Shown here: piece by piece, positions 6,184 through 14,392 of the stretch | Layout of the letters: the number at the start of each line of letters is the position of its first letter | Numbering within the stretch: the first letter of the stretch is position 1 | Assembly (NCBI GenBank): GCA_964633145.1 | Contig: CAZWFE010000040.1 | Location: forward strand, 1 to 20,536 | Reading direction: 5' to 3' | Source: CAJXSD01 sp964633145 | GTDB lineage: Bacteria; Pseudomonadota; Alphaproteobacteria; Rhodobacterales; Rhodobacteraceae | DNA: 20,536 bases | The notes under the pieces: model-generated | Told to the model about the DNA's origin: nothing | The model's input: only the letters and a program-made list of their open reading frames with translations | Databases searched by the model: none | Translations under genes and position numbers: made by a program

Positions 6184-6204
6184 GGCCTCACCGTTGGTGG
6201 GGCC
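6184..6204 (+). other. Intercistronic stem-loop between soxZ and soxA
   Basis: Arms GGCCTCACC (6184-6192) and GGTGGGGCC (6196-6204) pair over nine positions with one G-U pair and a three-base loop. No T-run follows (next bases CCATTTACGGG), and the soxA ribosome site comes directly after. This suggests an RNA stability or processing hairpin or a weak attenuator rather than a true terminator. Confidence 0.55.
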
Positions 6205-6225
6205 CCATTTACGGGAGGAACAGCT

Positions 6226-7071
6226 ATGAAAATTAAAGCAGTCACAGCAATCGCAGCCGCGTTGATTGCGACTTCTGCATTCGCAGATGAAGATGCCGAG
6301 TTGGTTATCAACGGCGACATCGAGATTGTAACAAAAACAGCCGCGCCAGCGCATCTGTCGGATGCAATGGACGAAGTTATGTCCGGATGGCGTTTCCGGT
6401 CTGATGGTACTCAGGCAATGCAGATGGACGACTTTGACAACCCAGGTATGTCGGCCGTTGATGCCGCAGCAGACGCATGGGACACAGTCGAAGGATCTGA
6501 AGGCAAATCATGTGCATCGTGTCATGGTGCTGCCGAGGATTCGATGGTCGGTGTTCGCGCCGTTTATCCAAAATGGAATGACGCTGCAGAGGAAGTCCGC
6601 ACACTTGCGATGCAAATCAATGATTGCCGTGAAAACAAGATGGGTGCCGACAAGTATGGATACACATCAGGTGACATGGCCGCGATGGAAGCATTGATCA
6701 CATTGCAATCGCGCGGTATGCCAGTAAACGTTGCCATTGATGGCCCTGTTCAAGCAACATGGGAAGCAGGCAAAGAACTGTACTACACACGTACTGGTCA
6801 GCTGGATTTGTCATGTGCAAATTGCCACGAAGACAACTATGGCAACATGATCCGTGCGGACCATTTGTCCCAAGGTCAAATCAACGGTTTCCCAGTATAC
6901 CGCTTGAAAAACACCAAATTGAACACAGTGCATGCGCGCTTTAAGGGATGTGTGCGTGATACACGCGCGGAAACATACAAACCAGGTTCAGATGAATTCA
7001 TCGCCCTGGAGCTATATGTTGCGTCACGCGGCAACGGCTTGTCCGTTGAAGGCCCATCTGTTCGTAACTAA
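6226..7071 (+). CDS. soxA: SoxA, dihaem cytochrome c subunit of SoxXA
   Basis: A 281-residue periplasmic cytochrome with a signal peptide (1-20, ending SAFA). Two haem c motifs are present: Cys96-Ala-Ser-Cys99-His100 and Cys197-Ala-Asn-Cys200-His201, so this is the dihaem type rather than the form that has lost the first haem. Cys134 in INDCRENKMG and Cys242 in RFKGCVRDTRAE are the expected cysteine ligands; the second is the active-site residue found as a persulfide in the family. SoxXA couples thiosulfate to SoxY with transfer of two electrons. GGGAGGA precedes the ATG. A terminator-like hairpin follows, separating soxA from soxB. Confidence 0.96.
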   Translation: MKIKAVTAIAAALIATSAFADEDAELVINGDIEIVTKTAAPAHLSDAMDEVMSGWRFRSDGTQAMQMDDFDNPGMSAVDAAADAWDTVEGSEGKSCASCHGAAEDSMVGVRAVYPKWNDAAEEVRTLAMQINDCRENKMGADKYGYTSGDMAAMEALITLQSRGMPVNVAIDGPVQATWEAGKELYYTRTGQLDLSCANCHEDNYGNMIRADHLSQGQINGFPVYRLKNTKLNTVHARFKGCVRDTRAETYKPGSDEFIALELYVASRGNGLSVEGPSVRN

Positions 7072-7078
7072 TCATCTT

Positions 7079-7113
7079 AACCCCGCATGTTTACGCATGC
7101 GGGGTTATCTTCT
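7079..7113 (+). terminator. Terminator-like hairpin between soxA and soxB
   Basis: An 11-base perfect stem, AACCCCGCATG (7079-7089) with CATGCGGGGTT (7096-7106), six-base loop, followed by ATCTTCT. The stem is strong but the T-tract is short and broken, so partial read-through into soxBCD is likely. Confidence 0.7.
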
Positions 7114-7167
7114 ACTCAACCCATTCAAATATGCGCATATGATGCATAATTCAAGGATGTTACTTAA

Positions 7168-8865
7168 ATGATCTCTCGTCGCGACTTTCTTCAGGTTAGT
7201 ATGGCCGCATCGGCTATGTATGGTGCCTCTGGCTTTGGTAATTGGTCCCGCTTAGCTGCACAACAACGTCTTACTCAGGATGAATTGTTGCAGTTTGATA
7301 CCTTTGGTAACGTGACCTTGATCCACATCACTGACATTCATGCGCAGCTTAAACCAATTTATTTCCGTGAACCCGAAATCAACTTGGGGGTCGGCGCAGC
7401 TGCCGGCCAAGTTCCACACGTCACAGGTGCAGACTTCCGTAAAATGTACGGGATCAATGATGGTTCTCCCTCCCACTATGCATTGACCTATAATGATTTT
7501 ACGGCGATGGCCCAGACATATGGACGCGTCGGCGGTTTGGATCGCGTGGCAACTGTTGTGAATTCAATTCGTGCTGATCGCCCAGATGCGATTTTGCTTG
7601 ATGGTGGCGATACCTGGCACGGTTCATATACCTGTTACCACACACAAGGTCAGGACATGGTCAATGTCATGAACGCATTGCAACCTGATGCGATGACGTT
7701 CCATTGGGAATTTACGCTGGGATCCGAACGGGTACAAGAAATCGTTGAAAACCTGCCATTTGCGGCATTGGGTCAAAACATTTTTGATGCTGAATGGGAT
7801 GAACCTGCGGAACTGTTCCCACCCTATAAAATGTTCGAACGTGGCGGGACCAAGATTGCCGTTATCGGTCAAGCATTCCCCTATATGCCAATCGCCAACC
7901 CCGGTTGGATGTTTCCTGAGTACAGTTTTGGTATTCGCGACGAACGCATGCAGGAAATGGTTGACGAAGTTCGTGGCATGGGCGCCGAAGTTGTCGTCGT
8001 GTTGTCCCACAACGGTTTCGACGTTGACAAGAAAATGGCCGGCCGCGTTTCTGGCATCGACGTGATCTTGTCTGGTCACACCCATGACGCATTGCCAGAG
8101 CCCGTTTTGGTTGGTGAAACAATTATTGTTGCATCAGGATCAAACGGTAAATTTGTCAGCCGTGTCGATTTGGATGTGCGTGATGGCCGTATGATGGGGT
8201 TCAAACATAAATTGATCCCAATCTTCTCGGATGTGATTACACCTGATGCAAATATGACCGCATTGATTGATGAACAGCGTGCGCCATATCTGGATCAGTT
8301 GACCGAGGTTGTCGGCCAAACTGACAGCCTGCTGTATCGTCGCGGGAATTTCAACGGCACATGGGATGATCTGATTTGTGACGCCCTGATCCAAGAACGC
8401 GAAGCAGACATTTCAATGTCACCCGGTGTGCGTTGGGGTCCATCCATCCTGCCAGGTCAGAACATCACCCGCGAAGATATCTGGAATGTGACATCAATGA
8501 CCTACGGCAAAGCATACCGCAGTGAAATGACCGGTGAATTTATCCATGTCATCCTTGAGGACGTGGCGGACAACCTGTTCAACGTCGATCCCTATTACCA
8601 GCAGGGTGGCGATATGGTGCGCATCGGTGGTATGGGATACCGCATTGACGTGTCCAAACCCCAAGGCAGCCGTATTTCAGAAATGACCCTGTTGAAAACA
8701 GGTGAAGCGATTGATCCAGCGAAAACCTATGTGGTTGCAGGTTGGGCATCCGTGAACGAAGGCACCGAAGGCCCACAAATTTGGGATGTGGTCGAAAGCC
8801 ATATCCGCAAGCAAGGCACCATTTCGGTTGCCCCAAATAACAGCGTAAAAGTCGTTGGCGTTTAA
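7168..8865 (+). CDS. soxB: SoxB, dimanganese thiol sulfate esterase
   Basis: A 565-residue protein of the calcineurin-like/5'-nucleotidase superfamily that hydrolyses the sulfonate group from SoxY-bound cysteine-S-thiosulfonate to release sulfate. The Tat signal is ISRRDFLQVSMAASAMYG. Metal ligands can be followed: Asp56 and His58 (HITDIHAQ), Asp148 (GGDTWHGS), His179 (TFHWEFTLG, the SoxB-specific His), His282 (LSHNGF), and His305/His307 (SGHTHDALPEPV). The C-terminal substrate domain has GVRWGPSILPGQNI and MTYGKAY. Size is normal for SoxB. AAGGA lies ten bases before the ATG. It is 96 bases from soxA with a terminator-like hairpin between, and 38 bases ahead of soxC. Confidence 0.97.
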   Translation: MISRRDFLQVSMAASAMYGASGFGNWSRLAAQQRLTQDELLQFDTFGNVTLIHITDIHAQLKPIYFREPEINLGVGAAAGQVPHVTGADFRKMYGINDGSPSHYALTYNDFTAMAQTYGRVGGLDRVATVVNSIRADRPDAILLDGGDTWHGSYTCYHTQGQDMVNVMNALQPDAMTFHWEFTLGSERVQEIVENLPFAALGQNIFDAEWDEPAELFPPYKMFERGGTKIAVIGQAFPYMPIANPGWMFPEYSFGIRDERMQEMVDEVRGMGAEVVVVLSHNGFDVDKKMAGRVSGIDVILSGHTHDALPEPVLVGETIIVASGSNGKFVSRVDLDVRDGRMMGFKHKLIPIFSDVITPDANMTALIDEQRAPYLDQLTEVVGQTDSLLYRRGNFNGTWDDLICDALIQEREADISMSPGVRWGPSILPGQNITREDIWNVTSMTYGKAYRSEMTGEFIHVILEDVADNLFNVDPYYQQGGDMVRIGGMGYRIDVSKPQGSRISEMTLLKTGEAIDPAKTYVVAGWASVNEGTEGPQIWDVVESHIRKQGTISVAPNNSVKVVGV

Positions 8866-8903
8866 GCCAGCTCAATATCAACCACTAAAGGAGCATGAAG
8901 ACC

Positions 8904-10172
8904 ATGACAGTCAGCTTCAAGAATGGCAAAACATCCCGTCGTAATTTTTTGACGGGCGCTGCCGCAGCAGGCGCAGGCACTGTTGCAGCAACGGTTGCCA
9001 AAGCAGCTGGTGATCCTCTAATCACCGAAAAACAAGTTTGGGCTCAGGCCACAGGGGACGGCGTCGATGCAACACCCTATGGGTTGCCCATCGAATTTGA
9101 ATCAGACGTGGTTCGCCGCAACGTTGAATGGCTAACGGCAGATACGATCAGTTCGATTAACTTTACCCCCATCCATGCGTTGGACGGAACAATTACACCA
9201 CAAGGGTGCGCGTTTGAACGTCACCACTCAGGTGCGATTGAAATGAAAAAAGAAGATTATCGTTTGATGATCAACGGCTTGGTTGATACCCCATTGGTAT
9301 TCACATACGAAGATCTGGAACGGTTCCCCCGCGAAAACCACGTGTATTTCTGCGAATGTGCAGCCAACACTGGTATGGAATGGGCGGGCGCCCAGCTAAA
9401 CGGCGCACAGTTTACCCACGGCATGATCCACAATATGGAATACACAGGCGTTCCATTGCGGACACTGTTGAACGAAGCGGGCATCCAAACGGCTGGCAAA
9501 TGGGTCTATGTCGAAGGGGCCGACGCGTCCTCAAACGGTCGTTCGATCCCATTGGAAAAGGCATTGGATGACGTATTGGTCGCGTTCAAAGCCAACGGCG
9601 AAGCGCTGCGCAAAGAACATGGTTATCCCGTTCGTTTGGTTGTTCCCGGTTGGGAAGGCAACATGTGGGTGAAATGGCTGCGCCGGATCGAGATCACGGA
9701 TCAAGCCATCGAAAGCCGCGAAGAAACGTCAAAGTACACAGATACATTAGAAGATGGTACATCGCGCAAATGGACATGGGTCATGGATGCAAAATCTGTG
9801 GTCACCAGCCCATCGCCACAATCCCCGATCAAACACGGCAAAGGTCCGCTTGTGATCACCGGTCTTGCATGGTCTGGCCGTGGTGCGATTACACGTGTGG
9901 ATGTGTCCATTGATGGTGGTAAAAACTGGCAAGAGGCCCGCTTGGCCGCACCAGGCACTAAAGGTGCGATGTCACGTTTCTATCTGGACATCAATTGGGA
10001 TGGTCAGGAAATGTTGCTGCAATCACGTGCGCATGATGACACTGGCTATGTCCAACCAACGAAAACTCAGTTGCGCGACGTGCGCGGCCTGAACTCAATC
10101 TATCACAACAACTGTATCCAAACTTGGTGGGTAAGACCCAATGGGGAGGCAGAGAATGTCGAAATTTCTTAA
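8904..10172 (+). CDS. soxC: SoxC, molybdenum-cofactor subunit of sulfur dehydrogenase
   Basis: A 422-residue sulfite-oxidase-family protein that, with SoxD, oxidises the sulfane sulfur left on SoxY by six electrons. The Tat signal TSRRNFLTGAAAAGAGTVAA fits a folded molybdoprotein export. The molybdopterin domain spans about 95-280, with the likely Mo-ligand Cys152 in ECAANTGMEW, then the TGVPLRTLL and GYPVRLVVPGWEGNMWVKW segments. The dimerisation domain follows (LAWSGRGAITRVDVSIDGG). Start: the ATG at 8895 is only one base from AAAGGAG (8887-8893), whereas the ATG at 8904 is ten bases away, so 8904 is preferred. The 3' end overlaps soxD by 17 bases. Confidence 0.95.
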   Translation: MTVSFKNGKTSRRNFLTGAAAAGAGTVAATVAKAAGDPLITEKQVWAQATGDGVDATPYGLPIEFESDVVRRNVEWLTADTISSINFTPIHALDGTITPQGCAFERHHSGAIEMKKEDYRLMINGLVDTPLVFTYEDLERFPRENHVYFCECAANTGMEWAGAQLNGAQFTHGMIHNMEYTGVPLRTLLNEAGIQTAGKWVYVEGADASSNGRSIPLEKALDDVLVAFKANGEALRKEHGYPVRLVVPGWEGNMWVKWLRRIEITDQAIESREETSKYTDTLEDGTSRKWTWVMDAKSVVTSPSPQSPIKHGKGPLVITGLAWSGRGAITRVDVSIDGGKNWQEARLAAPGTKGAMSRFYLDINWDGQEMLLQSRAHDDTGYVQPTKTQLRDVRGLNSIYHNNCIQTWWVRPNGEAENVEIS

Positions 10173-11187
10173 TTCAGTAATCGCGGCCACCTTGTTGGCA
10201 TCCCCTGTTGCGGCAGAAAAATTTGGACTGGGCCGCGCGGCTCTGCCCGAAGAAATTGCAGCGTGGGATTTGGATATCGCACCTGATGGCACAGGTCTGC
10301 CAGCAGGATCGGGCAATGCAATCGACGGTGACGAATTGTTCGCAGAACATTGTGCGATTTGCCACGGTGATTTCGCCGAGGGCGTAGACAATTGGCCAAA
10401 ACTGGCCGGCGGTATGGACACATTAGATCACGAAGATCCGTTGAAAACGGTGGGATCGTATTGGCCATATCTGTCGACCGTCTTTGATTATGTGCGTCGT
10501 TCTATGCCCTTTGGTAACGCGCAATCATTGTCGGATGATGATGTTTACGCCATCACGGCCTATATTCTGTATTCAAATGATTTGATCGACGACGATTTTG
10601 AATTGTCAAAGGAAACGTTCCTTGACGTGGAAATGCCAAATGCCGGTGGGTTCATCATTGATGACCGCGCCCAGACTGAATACGCAGTATTTACTGAGGC
10701 ATGTATGTCCGACTGTAAAGACAGCGTCGAAATCACAATGCGCGCATTGGTGCTGGATGTAACACCAGAAGAAGAGGGCGCGGAAGAAGCGGCCGCAGAA
10801 CCAGTGGTTGAGGTCGCCGCCGTCGAAGAAGCACCGGCCGAGCCAGAAGTTGTTGCTGCTGCATTCGACGCGGAATTGGCTGCAGAGGGCGAAAAGGTCT
10901 TCAAGAAATGTAAGGCCTGCCACCAAGTCGGCGAAGGTGCTGCGAACAAATCAGGACCAGCGTTAAACGGCATTGTCGGCGCGTCAATCGGTGCTGCGGA
11001 CGGTTTCCGTTATTCAAAGGTGTTTGGTCAAATGAACGCGGATGGTATGGTTTGGGATGAGTCCAATTTGGCTGCGTTCCTTGCGAAACCAAAGGGCTTT
11101 GCCAAAGGAACAAAAATGTCCTTTGCAGGTCTACGCAAAGACAGCGAAATTGCATCCGTTATTGAATACCTAAAACAGTTTCAATAA
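10156..11187 (+). CDS. soxD: SoxD, dihaem cytochrome c subunit of sulfur dehydrogenase
   Basis: A 343-residue periplasmic cytochrome with a signal peptide (1-20, ending PVAA). Haem 1 is Cys66-Ala-Ile-Cys69-His70, with Met117 (RSMPFG) a likely ligand. Haem 2 is Cys252-Lys-Ala-Cys255-His256 in a cytochrome c2-like domain, with Met321 (GTKMSF). Between them residues 204-236 form an Ala/Glu/Pro/Val-rich acidic linker, suggesting a flexible tethered electron-carrier domain. SoxD takes electrons from SoxC and passes them to a soluble cytochrome. GGGGAGG at 10143-10149 supports the ATG at 10156; it lies inside soxC, so the two are translationally coupled. It is the last sox gene in the window and is followed by a strong terminator. 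Confidence 0.95.
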   Translation: MSKFLNSVIAATLLASPVAAEKFGLGRAALPEEIAAWDLDIAPDGTGLPAGSGNAIDGDELFAEHCAICHGDFAEGVDNWPKLAGGMDTLDHEDPLKTVGSYWPYLSTVFDYVRRSMPFGNAQSLSDDDVYAITAYILYSNDLIDDDFELSKETFLDVEMPNAGGFIIDDRAQTEYAVFTEACMSDCKDSVEITMRALVLDVTPEEEGAEEAAAEPVVEVAAVEEAPAEPEVVAAAFDAELAAEGEKVFKKCKACHQVGEGAANKSGPALNGIVGASIGAADGFRYSKVFGQMNADGMVWDESNLAAFLAKPKGFAKGTKMSFAGLRKDSEIASVIEYLKQFQ

Positions 11188-11210
11188 TTGACCGCAAAAG
11201 CAAAAGTTAG

Positions 11211-11240
11211 AAAATGGCGCGCTGGGTCGCGCCATTTTTT
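11211..11240. terminator. Bidirectional terminator after soxD
   Basis: An 11-base perfect stem, AAAATGGCGCG (11211-11221) with CGCGCCATTTT (11228-11238), six-base loop. T-tracts follow on both strands (six T on plus, four on minus). It ends the sox transcript and, from the other side, the photolyase-like gene, whose stop codon touches it. Confidence 0.9.
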
Positions 11241-12429
11241 ATGTGCATAAACGATCCATAAAATCATCAATGTGTGATTTGAAACGGAAAAACCCATGCG
11301 TTGCCTTGGGCCAAGCGCGGGCATCATAGCCTGTCATGATCTGGACCAAACGTATACCTAGGTCGGCGCACGCGGTTTCGGCGTCTGCCAAGCACACAGC
11401 CATCGGCCCCACGGGCGCATAGGGCGTCAGTATCATGTCCAGTTGGTGTTTTTCGGCCCAACCTATAATTTCACTGCACGACGTTAATGTGGCGCGCTGG
11501 CTGCCGTGTGTTTCAATTGCGTGATTGTGGGCCAATTGATCAACGAATTGCGTGACGCGATCTGAGATCGCCAGCGGGCTTAGCGCGTCTAGGCGGCTGA
11601 TATGGGCATAACTGATCGCAGTATCGATCAATGGTGTAATTTCGCCCAGGTCAAAATCGTCATCATGAGTTAAAACGCCCACGCGTCCCGTTATGGTTGG
11701 GATCACCCGCGGGTCTAGGGTGCGCGGTTTGGGATGTGTGAAATCAGGCAGGTCAGGCAATGCGGCGCGCAATCCTTTGGGATCAAAGCGGCTGCGCGTG
11801 AATTTGGATATATTTTCGGCAGTCGCAAGATACGCTTTGCCGACGGTGTGTTTCCCAGCCACCCACCGCCAGCTTAGCGTATTGCTGGCGGGATCCCCAT
11901 CCAGCAGATGTCGCATGAAAAAATCAGCGCCCAGTTCCCAAGGCAGCTCCAACGTGAAAATCCATATTGACGCGAACCACATTCGGGCGTGGTTGTGCAG
12001 ATAGCCGGTCTCCGCCAGCTCTTTGGCCCAGCTGTCAAAGCAATCAATACCTGTTGCGCCCGTACATGCTGCGACCCATCGTTGGCGTAGCCCGGATTGT
12101 GTTTGAATTTCGTTTATGTGCCGATCCAGGGATGTCCGATAATCTTGCCAGATCCAAGGCCGCAGTTCCAGCCAGCCTTTCCAGTAGGTACGCCAAAATA
12201 TTTCTTGGATAAATTTTTCGGCGTCTTTTGGGCTGTGGTGCGTCAAAACCTGTTTAAGAACAGTCGCTTCGGTCAATACCCGCCGCCGAATATATGGTGA
12301 CAGAGTTGATACATTTGCACGGTTGTCAGGCCCAAAATCAAAATTGCGCTGCTGTGCATAATATGCACCCGCATTGGGAATAAACGCGGCAAGCTGCTGC
12401 TGGGCTGCACTCAGGGATGGGGTAAACAT
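11239..12429 (-). CDS. Photolyase/cryptochrome-like flavoprotein with FAD domain first
   Basis: A 396-residue cytosolic protein. Residues about 40-215 match the helical FAD domain of the photolyase/cryptochrome family: LSPYIRRR (44-50), FIQEIFWRTYWKGWLE (73-88), TGYLHNHARMWFASIW (141-156) and LLDGDPASNTLSWRWVAG (175-192). Usual photolyases begin with about 130 residues of alpha/beta antenna domain; here only about 40 residues precede the FAD domain. Instead residues about 245-390 form an alpha/beta-like region (RVGVLTHDDDFDL, LDMILTPYAPVGP, LGIRLVQIM, WPKATHGFFRF). The order therefore looks swapped or the second domain is unrelated. Lesion repair, light sensing or another role cannot be decided. 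It lies 43 bases after the GlxA-type regulator on the same strand, with AAGGA before its ATG, so the two may be co-transcribed. Confidence 0.82.
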   Translation of the reverse strand: MFTPSLSAAQQQLAAFIPNAGAYYAQQRNFDFGPDNRANVSTLSPYIRRRVLTEATVLKQVLTHHSPKDAEKFIQEIFWRTYWKGWLELRPWIWQDYRTSLDRHINEIQTQSGLRQRWVAACTGATGIDCFDSWAKELAETGYLHNHARMWFASIWIFTLELPWELGADFFMRHLLDGDPASNTLSWRWVAGKHTVGKAYLATAENISKFTRSRFDPKGLRAALPDLPDFTHPKPRTLDPRVIPTITGRVGVLTHDDDFDLGEITPLIDTAISYAHISRLDALSPLAISDRVTQFVDQLAHNHAIETHGSQRATLTSCSEIIGWAEKHQLDMILTPYAPVGPMAVCLADAETACADLGIRLVQIMTGYDARAWPKATHGFFRFKSHIDDFMDRLCT

Positions 12430-12472
12430 GAACGTCCTTTTTAGCGGGCAACTAGCCTGCCGTCAGCGACTG

Positions 12473-13489
12473 TCAAGCCTGACCCGCCCCCCATGCTTTG
12501 CGAAAGGCATTCGGAGGCACACCGTATTTCGAACGATATTGCCGTGCCAGATGGGATGTTGAGTTAAATCCTGTCGCTGCCGCAATTTCTGTGATTGTCA
12601 GATTTGTTTCATTCAACAGTGCATGCGCGCGTTCCAATCGCAGGCCATAATAAAACTGGGTGGGCGATTGGTGCGTGTACTTTTTGAACAGACGTTCCAT
12701 TTGCCGGCGTGAAATTCCCAAAGTTTCGCACAGTTCAAGCAAGGGCAGTGGTTCTTCTACGGTTTGGCTCATGACTTGGATGGCATGCAGCAGTTTCTGA
12801 TTTCGCGAACCGATCGCTACGGATAACGATGATTTTTGTGGCGCGCTGCGATCGTTAGACCGTTTGTGAATACACATATCAGCAATGACCAGTGCAATGT
12901 CTGATCCATGGTCACGTTCAATCAATTCCAGCATTAAATCAGTCGCAGCATTTCCACCACCACAGGTGATCAGACGGTCTTCGATCTCATAAAGGTTTTG
13001 TGTGGGAACCAAATCGGGGAAAAGCTCGGAAAACGCGGGCTGATTTTCCCAATGCAGCGTAAACCGTGATTTCCCGATAATTCCGGCCTGCGCCAAGGCA
13101 AAGGCACCTGTGCAGATGCCGCCCATTTGCGTACCCGTTCGGTGATTGCGCCGAATCCAATTCAGAACCTCTGACGATGCGGCCTTGGCGGGTTCGACAC
13201 CGGAACAAATGAATGCTGTGGCCTCTTTGGGGATCTGTGTCAGGGCCATATCCGGCGTGATCGTAACCCCGTTTGAGCAGGTCACAGAATTCCCATCTGG
13301 CGTCATTGTATACCATTCATACAGCGTTTTTTGGCTAAGCTGATTTGCAATCCGCAATGGTTCCAGTGCGGATGAAAACGCAAGCATCGTCATTTTCGGC
13401 AACAAAGCGAAATAAAATACTTTGGCCGGCCCCGAGGCATCAACTGAGAAGCTGGCAGCACCACGCTGAATGAATTTTGCTTGCGTCAC
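12473..13489 (-). CDS. GlxA-family AraC-type transcriptional regulator
   Basis: A 338-residue regulator. Residues about 20-195 form a DJ-1/PfpI (class I glutamine-amidotransferase-like) domain, with Cys126 in GGICTGAFALAQAG at the nucleophile-elbow position and HWENQPAFSELFPD after it. Residues about 230-335 form the AraC DNA-binding domain with two helix-turn-helix units, ending in LTITEIAAATGFNSTSHLARQYR and the YGVPPNAFR tail. Relatives control use of amino-acid-like compounds such as glycine betaine, carnitine or arginine; the effector here cannot be told from sequence, and no such catabolic genes are in the window. It is divergent from clpP, with 197 bases between them, and upstream of the photolyase-like gene. 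Confidence 0.9.
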   Translation of the reverse strand: MTQAKFIQRGAASFSVDASGPAKVFYFALLPKMTMLAFSSALEPLRIANQLSQKTLYEWYTMTPDGNSVTCSNGVTITPDMALTQIPKEATAFICSGVEPAKAASSEVLNWIRRNHRTGTQMGGICTGAFALAQAGIIGKSRFTLHWENQPAFSELFPDLVPTQNLYEIEDRLITCGGGNAATDLMLELIERDHGSDIALVIADMCIHKRSNDRSAPQKSSLSVAIGSRNQKLLHAIQVMSQTVEEPLPLLELCETLGISRRQMERLFKKYTHQSPTQFYYGLRLERAHALLNETNLTITEIAAATGFNSTSHLARQYRSKYGVPPNAFRKAWGAGQA

Positions 13490-13686
13490 GAACGGTTCCT
13501 TATTCTGTGCGCGCAGTTTAATAAATTTCTTTTTCCTTGGAAACGGCTATTCCACCCAAAGCCCGACGCCATGTTAATAAAAAATTAATTTTGACAGATC
13601 ATATCAAAATGCCGCTGGGCTATTGCAGCTGCCTGCGACGCGGACTAAGTTTCAACCAAAGGCTCAGATATGATAGGTAGGTTACT
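13490..13686. other. Divergent regulatory gap between the GlxA-type gene and clpP
   Basis: This 197-base stretch must hold promoters for both divergent genes. It contains an AT-rich block with the inverted repeat TTAAT-AAAAA-ATTAA (13574-13588), directly followed by a perfect TTGACA (13591-13596). No convincing -10 lies at 16-18 bases from that TTGACA on the plus strand, so I do not assign a promoter. No small gene was seen. Confidence 0.4.
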
Positions 13687-14310
13687 ATGAAAGATCCATT
13701 AGACGTTTACATGAACACATTGGTCCCGATGGTGGTTGAACAAACCAGTCGCGGCGAACGTGCCTATGATATTTTTTCACGCCTGTTGAAAGAACGCATC
13801 ATCTTTTTGAATGGTCCGGTCCATGACGGTATGTCGTCGCTGATTGTTGCGCAGTTATTGCACCTTGAGGCGGAAAACCCATCCAAAGAGATTAGCATGT
13901 ACATCAACAGCCCCGGCGGCGTGGTGACATCTGGTTTGTCGATTTACGACACCATGCAATATATCCGTCCCAAAGTGTCGACCTTGGTCATTGGACAAGC
14001 GGCGTCGATGGGGTCATTGTTGTTGGCCGCTGGCGAAGCGGGCATGCGGTATTCCCTGCCAAACAGCCGTGTGATGGTACACCAGCCATCGGGCGGGTAT
14101 CAGGGCCAAGCCACAGACATCATGATCCACGCGCAAGAAACACAGAAGCTTAAGACACGCTTGAACCAAATCTATGTTCAACACACTGGCCAAGATTTGG
14201 AAACTGTCGAAGCTGCGCTAGAGCGGGATAATTTCATGTCGCCAGAAGATGCAAAATCTTGGGGCTTGATCGATGAAATCGTTTCCAAACGCGCAATGCC
14301 CGAGGAATAA
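13687..14310 (+). CDS. clpP: ClpP, ATP-dependent Clp protease proteolytic subunit
   Basis: A 207-residue serine protease that forms a double heptameric ring and degrades proteins fed by ClpX or ClpA in the cytosol. The catalytic triad is visible: Ser107 (GQAASMGS), His132 (RVMVHQPSGG) and Asp181 (ERDNFMSPEDAKSWGLID). Length is standard and there is no long propeptide. AGGTAGG lies upstream of the ATG. It is followed by clpX after 126 bases, the usual order in alphaproteobacteria; the gap contains a hairpin and an inverted repeat, so clpX may be expressed partly on its own. Confidence 0.97.
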   Translation: MKDPLDVYMNTLVPMVVEQTSRGERAYDIFSRLLKERIIFLNGPVHDGMSSLIVAQLLHLEAENPSKEISMYINSPGGVVTSGLSIYDTMQYIRPKVSTLVIGQAASMGSLLLAAGEAGMRYSLPNSRVMVHQPSGGYQGQATDIMIHAQETQKLKTRLNQIYVQHTGQDLETVEAALERDNFMSPEDAKSWGLIDEIVSKRAMPEE

Positions 14311-14319
14311 GTGATTGCA

Positions 14320-14355
14320 CCACGGTGGCAAAAAATTCGAATTTTGCCATTGTGG
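14320..14355 (+). other. Strong hairpin in the clpP-clpX gap
   Basis: Arms 14320-14333 (CCACGGTGGCAAAA) and 14342-14355 (TTTTGCCATTGTGG) pair over all 14 positions in RNA, with two G-U pairs and an eight-base loop. No T-run follows, so it is more likely an RNA end-protection or processing element, or a factor-assisted attenuator, than a simple terminator. Confidence 0.6.
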
Positions 14356-14377
14356 AGCCTTCATCCCTGTCTTAAGC

Positions 14378-14392
14378 TGGAATAACATTCCA
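14378..14392. promoter_or_regulatory. Perfect inverted repeat upstream of clpX
   Basis: TGGAAT-AAC-ATTCCA, six-base perfect arms with a three-base centre, begins 59 bases before the clpX start. Its symmetry and position suit a protein-binding operator. I do not recognise the binding protein; it is not the CIRCE element. Confidence 0.4.

Noticed and set aside
13591..13620. TTGACA at 13591-13596 as the clpP promoter
   Set aside because: No acceptable -10 hexamer lies 16-18 bases downstream; the nearest TATTGC is 24 bases away.
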